In this document: in pieces, positions 60,750-64,000 of the stretch
How positions within the stretch are numbered: the stretch's first letter is position 1
Layout: every line of letters starts with the position of its first letter
Assembly: GCF_900110415.1 (NCBI RefSeq)
Contig: NZ_FODR01000005.1
Span: 186,001 to 250,000 of the forward strand
DNA from: Mucilaginibacter sp. OK283
GTDB lineage: Bacteria > Bacteroidota > Bacteroidia > Sphingobacteriales > Sphingobacteriaceae
Reading direction: 5' to 3'
Length of the DNA: 64,000 nucleotides
Translations under genes and position numbers: made by a program
The notes under the pieces: generated by a model
The model's input: the letters and a program-made list of their open reading frames with translations, nothing else
Database searches by the model: none
Told to the model about the DNA's origin: nothing

Positions 60750-61625
60750 TTACTTCACCAGCAAATTTTCAAAAGCAGTAGTATCGCCTTTAAAAATACT
60801 CATATCAACTCTTTCATTAATGCCATTGATATGGGCCCTGTCGGAGTGTTGCCAAAACTGCCAGTTGGTATTGCTGCTTACATTTAACTGCGGTTGGTAA
60901 TAGTGGGCTATCCACAGCGGGTACTCGTCAAAATAGCCTTGCAGGTAGTCCCGGTAAAAGCTTAAGTTGGTGTAAATAATGGGTTTTACACCGGTTTTAG
61001 TTTCTATTTGGTGAATGAACAGCTTAAGCTGGGTACGCATTTTTTCGGGTGTGGTGCGGTATAGCCTCTCCACGTCGACAACCATCGGCAGGTCGCCTTT
61101 TTCAATTTTTACCGTTTGCAGCATGAATTTAGCCTGCCATAAGCCGCTTTTCTGGGGCAAAAAGAAATGGTACGCGCCGCAAATCAGGCCGGCCTTCGGA
61201 GCTTCGCGCCAGTTGCGCTGGAAATAAGGATCAGTCATTAAAACACCTTCAGTAGCCTTAATAAATGCGAATTTGATATGTACGCCATCCTCGTTCATCT
61301 GCTTTACCTTTTGCCAGTTTATTTTGCCCTGGTACGATGACACATCAATGCCGTGCACGGTATAATTGGCCGGTATGCGCACGCCAAAACTTTTATAGGT
61401 ACGGTAATTAGTGGGCTCGCCGGCATCTAATATCCATCGCCAGGTTGCGGTTGCCGTTTTTAAAACATAGCCATAATAAAAAGGAGAAAGCACTATGAGT
61501 AGTAAGCCAATAGCAGCAAATATCCATCCTGTAGGAACTGCGGACGATGTTTTTTTCTTCGCGGCAGCTTTCCGTTTTACCGGAACTGTGGTTTTGGCAG
61601 GTGTTTTTTTAACAGGTGGCGGCAC
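60750..61625 (-). CDS. GH25-family lysozyme, membrane-anchored
   Basis: A 291-residue protein with a basic, Pro/Lys/Ala-rich cytoplasmic tail (to about residue 30), a transmembrane helix (about 33-53) and a periplasmic GH25 domain (about 88-291). Catalytic motifs: HGIDVSSYQG at the barrel start, FIKATEG, and MVVDVE carrying the Asp-x-Glu pair. The start codon is GTG at 61625, since an in-frame stop lies 12 nt upstream and no ATG is available. It probably remodels peptidoglycan from the inner membrane side rather than acting as a secreted lysin. Confidence 0.88.
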   Translation of the reverse strand: MPPPVKKTPAKTTVPVKRKAAAKKKTSSAVPTGWIFAAIGLLLIVLSPFYYGYVLKTATATWRWILDAGEPTNYRTYKSFGVRIPANYTVHGIDVSSYQGKINWQKVKQMNEDGVHIKFAFIKATEGVLMTDPYFQRNWREAPKAGLICGAYHFFLPQKSGLWQAKFMLQTVKIEKGDLPMVVDVERLYRTTPEKMRTQLKLFIHQIETKTGVKPIIYTNLSFYRDYLQGYFDEYPLWIAHYYQPQLNVSSNTNWQFWQHSDRAHINGINERVDMSIFKGDTTAFENLLVK

Positions 61626-61674
61626 AAGGCAAAATTACTAAAATGCGCCCGCATATTGCCCGGTAAATAAATAG

Positions 61675-62067
61675 CTAAACGATATTATGCGGATTATTTT
61701 TAAAGTAGGCTATTTTATATTGGAACATTTCGGCCATTTTACCGGCACGCCATTTGGCTTCATCGGCCTTTTCGCCGGCAAAAAGGCTGTCAACTGTGGC
61801 TGTAAATAAATTCAGCCATCCATTAAAATGCTTTTCGTCAATAGGTAAGCGTGCATGGGGCGGAAACGGGGCGCCGTTATACGTATGTTCCTGTAAGAGC
61901 AGGGTTTGCCAAAAGGTATACATTTTTTCAAGGTGGGGCAACCAGCCATCGCCTAAGCGTTGGTTAAAAACGGGAGCCAATAAAACGTCTTCGCCAATTT
62001 TATTGTAAAAGGTATCAACTAATAGTTTGATATCATCTAATGAAGTTATATCGTGTTTTGTACTCAT
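61675..62067 (-). CDS. Group III truncated hemoglobin
   Basis: A 130-residue single-domain globin of the TrHb3 family: TFYNKIGEDVLLAPVF at helix B, the WLPHLEKMYTFWQTLLL segment, and the helix-F proximal His in DEKHFNGWLNLF. The long WLNLFTATVDSLFAGEKADEAK end fits the group. It binds heme in the cytoplasm and may detoxify nitric oxide or handle oxygen. It is divergent from the MarR/MFS pair across 135 bp that contain a perfect palindrome, so the MarR may also control this gene. Confidence 0.9.
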   Translation of the reverse strand: MSTKHDITSLDDIKLLVDTFYNKIGEDVLLAPVFNQRLGDGWLPHLEKMYTFWQTLLLQEHTYNGAPFPPHARLPIDEKHFNGWLNLFTATVDSLFAGEKADEAKWRAGKMAEMFQYKIAYFKNNPHNIV

Positions 62068-62089
62068 GGCTATACCAGCAATTCCACAG

Positions 62090-62097
62090 CAAAGCTA
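62090..62097 (-). promoter_or_regulatory. -7 element of the truncated hemoglobin gene
   Basis: On the minus strand TAGCTTTG, an exact TAnnTTTG, 22 nt before the start codon. No convincing -33 element is visible. Confidence 0.4.
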
Positions 62098-62160
62098 CCC
62101 AATGTGATATAACACCTATGTAAAAAATAGAGGTAATTCAACAAATGCTTAAAATTACCT

Positions 62161-62168
62161 TATATTTG
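62161..62168 (+). promoter_or_regulatory. -7 element of the marR-MFS operon
   Basis: TATATTTG matches TAnnTTTG exactly; the start of transcription would be near 62175, inside the palindrome at 62173-62190. Confidence 0.5.
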
Positions 62169-62172
62169 TAAG

Positions 62173-62190
62173 GTAAACTTATAAGTTTAC
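62173..62190. promoter_or_regulatory. Perfect 18-nt palindrome, candidate MarR operator
   Basis: GTAAACTTATAAGTTTAC is its own reverse complement. It covers the probable transcription start and ends 12 nt before the marR ATG, exactly where an autorepressor would bind. A weaker repeat TTACCTT/AAGGTAA (62155-62176) overlaps it. Confidence 0.7.
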
Positions 62191-62202
62191 TTTATAATAA
62201 AG

Positions 62203-62640
62203 ATGACAGAGCAAAAAGATATTCAACTGGCAGCCGACTTGCGTACAGTGGTAACCAGGCTGATTAAAGTACTGCGAAAACATTCGGTTACAGCCGACAA
62301 GTTGTCGTTAACCGAACGGTCGACGATTGCCCTGCTTGATCAGCACCAGGAATTGCTGCCTAACGAACTGGCGGCTATGGAAAAAATAACTACCCAAAGC
62401 ATGTCGCAGATATTGGCCAACCTGCTGCAGCGCGGTTTAATCAAAAGGCGGATCTCGGAAACCGATAAGCGAAAGGCCATCATCACCTTGTCTGATCTTG
62501 GCCGCAACATGCTATACCAGGTGCGTAACGAGCGCAACGCCTGGCTTAATGAAGCCATAGCTGCAACCTGTACACCCGAGGAACAGGAATTGATAAAAAA
62601 AGCCATTGGCCCGCTAACAAAAATTGTTGATTTTGAATAA
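62203..62640 (+). CDS. MarR-family transcriptional regulator
   Basis: A 145-residue winged-helix dimer: N-terminal dimer helix (LAADLRTVVTRLIKVLRKH), helix-turn-helix with KITTQSMSQILANLLQRGLI, and a wing with RRISETDKRKAIITLSDLG. MarR proteins repress drug- or phenol-efflux genes until a ligand binds. The MFS gene starts 26 nt downstream on the same strand, and a perfect palindrome stands at the promoter. It therefore most likely represses itself and the exporter. Confidence 0.92.
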   Translation: MTEQKDIQLAADLRTVVTRLIKVLRKHSVTADKLSLTERSTIALLDQHQELLPNELAAMEKITTQSMSQILANLLQRGLIKRRISETDKRKAIITLSDLGRNMLYQVRNERNAWLNEAIAATCTPEEQELIKKAIGPLTKIVDFE

Positions 62641-62666
62641 AGCCTTTTTTAAAGGATAGGGGAGTA

Positions 62667-63932
62667 ATGAATATAAACACTTTTAATGCATTTAGAAGCC
62701 GGAATTACAGGCTCTATTTTACCGGGCAATCCATATCATTGGTAGGCACCTGGATGCAGAAAACCGCTGTTAGCTGGGTAATATACTCGCAAACACATTC
62801 TAAATTTTTATTGGGGGTTACCCTTTTTGCCAGCCTGTTCCCTTCGTTTTTATTTTCGTTTTTGGGCGGGGTAGTTTCAGATAGGTATGATCGTTATAAA
62901 TTATTGCTGTTTACACAGGCCGGATCAATGGTGCAGGCCATTTTACTTACAGCGCTTGTGTTTTTTGGGCGATACGTGATTTGGGAAATCATCGGTTTAA
63001 GCGCTCTTCTGGGTATCATTAATGCTTTTGATGTGCCTGCCCGTCAATCGCTGGTTTATGAGATGGTTGATGATAAAGCCGATTTGCCCAATGCGCTGGC
63101 GCTTAATTCATCTATGGTAAACCTGTCAAGACTGGTTGGGCCGGGTATAGCCGGCCTGGTGCTGGAGAAATTTGGCGATGTAGTGTGCTTTGGTGCCAAT
63201 GCCGCCAGTTTTATTGCTGTAATTGCTTCGATATTGTTAATGAAGCTGCCCCAATCCAAGCCGAAAGTACATGCGCACAATATCTACTTTGAGCTTAAAG
63301 AAGGCTTTAGTTATATCAAAAATACGCCTTCAATTAAGTTTGTGCTGGTAATTTTGGCCTTAATAAGCCTGATGGTTTTGCCATTTAATACGCTGATACC
63401 GGTTTATGCCAAGGATATTTTTAAGGGAACGGCATCAACTTTTGGGATAATAGATAGTTTGATAGGTTTGGGTGCATTTTCGGGCGCCATATTCCTGGCA
63501 TCATTAAAAGTAGGGGGAGACCTTAAAAAGATACTGGCCATAAGTACATTGATTTTTGGCGGGGGGCTGGCGTTGTTTTCGCATATGCCCAATTATTATA
63601 TCGCCCTTTTGTTTGCAGCTATTACAGGTTTTGGGATGATGGCCCAGATCACCATCAGCAATACACTCATTCAAACTACCGTTGATCCGGCTATGCGCGG
63701 CCGTGTAATCAGTTTTTATGCCATGGCATTTTTTGGAATGCAGCCCTTGGGGGGCTTGCTGGTAGGAGCTATCTCGCAAAAAATAGGCGTTCCAGATACT
63801 GTTTTAGGCGAAGGCCTTGTGGCGCTGCTGCTGGGTTTGTTGCAATTAAGGTACCTCAGGAAAACGAGGCTCAAAAAAGCTACCGAAGTATCTTTGCAAC
63901 ACTCTCCTGTTAACTCACTAACATCGAATTGA
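62667..63932 (+). CDS. MFS transporter, DHA3/enterobactin-exporter-like
   Basis: A 421-residue transporter with 12 hydrophobic helices. It belongs to the DHA3-type group of the major facilitator superfamily (opening FRSRNYRLYFTGQSISLVGTW, then GGVVSDRYDRYKLLL after helix 2, and a mid-protein NALALNSSMVNLSRLVGPG). Members export drugs or siderophores. It is coupled to the MarR gene 26 nt upstream and probably removes the compound that this regulator senses. The stop codon is followed at once by a REP-like repeat and then the window end. Confidence 0.9.
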   Translation: MNINTFNAFRSRNYRLYFTGQSISLVGTWMQKTAVSWVIYSQTHSKFLLGVTLFASLFPSFLFSFLGGVVSDRYDRYKLLLFTQAGSMVQAILLTALVFFGRYVIWEIIGLSALLGIINAFDVPARQSLVYEMVDDKADLPNALALNSSMVNLSRLVGPGIAGLVLEKFGDVVCFGANAASFIAVIASILLMKLPQSKPKVHAHNIYFELKEGFSYIKNTPSIKFVLVILALISLMVLPFNTLIPVYAKDIFKGTASTFGIIDSLIGLGAFSGAIFLASLKVGGDLKKILAISTLIFGGGLALFSHMPNYYIALLFAAITGFGMMAQITISNTLIQTTVDPAMRGRVISFYAMAFFGMQPLGGLLVGAISQKIGVPDTVLGEGLVALLLGLLQLRYLRKTRLKKATEVSLQHSPVNSLTSN

Positions 63933-63933
63933 T

Positions 63934-63967
63934 ACACACGAATTTCACGAATTTGATGGACACGAAT
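63934..63967. repeat. REP-like dispersed repeat, copy 4
   Basis: CACACGAATTTCACGAATT followed by TGATGGACACGAATGA, the reverse orientation of copies 1-3 on the plus strand, but the same orientation relative to the gene it follows (2 nt after the MFS stop). Confidence 0.6.
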
Positions 63968-64000
63968 GAATACTAACAGCGATAATTGAAATAAATGCAA

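Overview
The window looks like a chromosomal segment of a member of the Bacteroidota, family Sphingobacteriaceae, most like Mucilaginibacter or Pedobacter (inference from gene content; no 16S is present). The signs are a SusC/SusD pair with an ECF sigma factor and FecR, type III glutamine synthetase, DUF5686/carboxypeptidase-regulatory and DUF4468 proteins, NrtR-type Nudix regulators, group III truncated hemoglobin, missing Shine-Dalgarno sequences, and several promoters of the Bacteroidota type (TTTG, about 20 nt, then TAnnTTTG). No tRNA, rRNA, CRISPR array, integrase or intact insertion sequence was seen.

Region by region. 1-8.8 kb is a catabolic/detoxification block. A cut-off Nudix-type regulator faces a three-gene sugar dehydrogenase operon (TIM-barrel isomerase, GMC flavoprotein, gluconate-2-dehydrogenase subunit 3) across a large perfect palindrome. 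Next comes an AraC regulator divergent from a six-gene operon: SDR, exported cupin, exported carboxymuconolactone decarboxylase, exported monooxygenase-fold protein, DUF2255, cytoplasmic cupin. The block ends in decayed genes (a frameshifted tautomerase and an RND pump fragment). 9.3-12.9 kb holds a PI-PLC-like secreted protein and an outer-membrane barrel. 13.4-22.3 kb is a compact alpha-mannan utilisation locus read leftward: ECF sigma, FecR, SusC, SusD, GH76. 22.6-31.1 kb is a nitrogen-assimilation island: glnN, two amt genes, an OmpL-like porin, and many repeats and terminators.

32-35.1 kb carries three tandem TonB paralogues, probably the energy transducers for SusC-type transporters, separated by hairpins. 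35.2-45.3 kb has two GNAT acetyltransferases, a cold-shock protein, an AsmA-like membrane protein, a DUF5686 outer-membrane protein, lipoproteins and an alpha/beta hydrolase. 45.4-50 kb is accessory: an atypical SDR, a pYEATS-like exported protein with a membrane partner, facing a second secreted/membrane gene pair across a 21-bp-period repeat, then a gene broken by a nonsense codon. 50.1-64 kb holds a GT1 glycosyltransferase, a GH5 cellulase, purL with a VOC protein, a catalytically intact Nudix regulator with a nearly leaderless promoter, a YncE-type phosphoesterase, a GH25 lysozyme, a truncated hemoglobin, and a MarR/MFS pair with a perfect 18-nt palindrome over the promoter.

The best candidate for an undescribed system is the four-gene pYEATS-associated envelope cluster at about 46.45-49.08 kb. 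It is supported by architecture only; its function is unknown.
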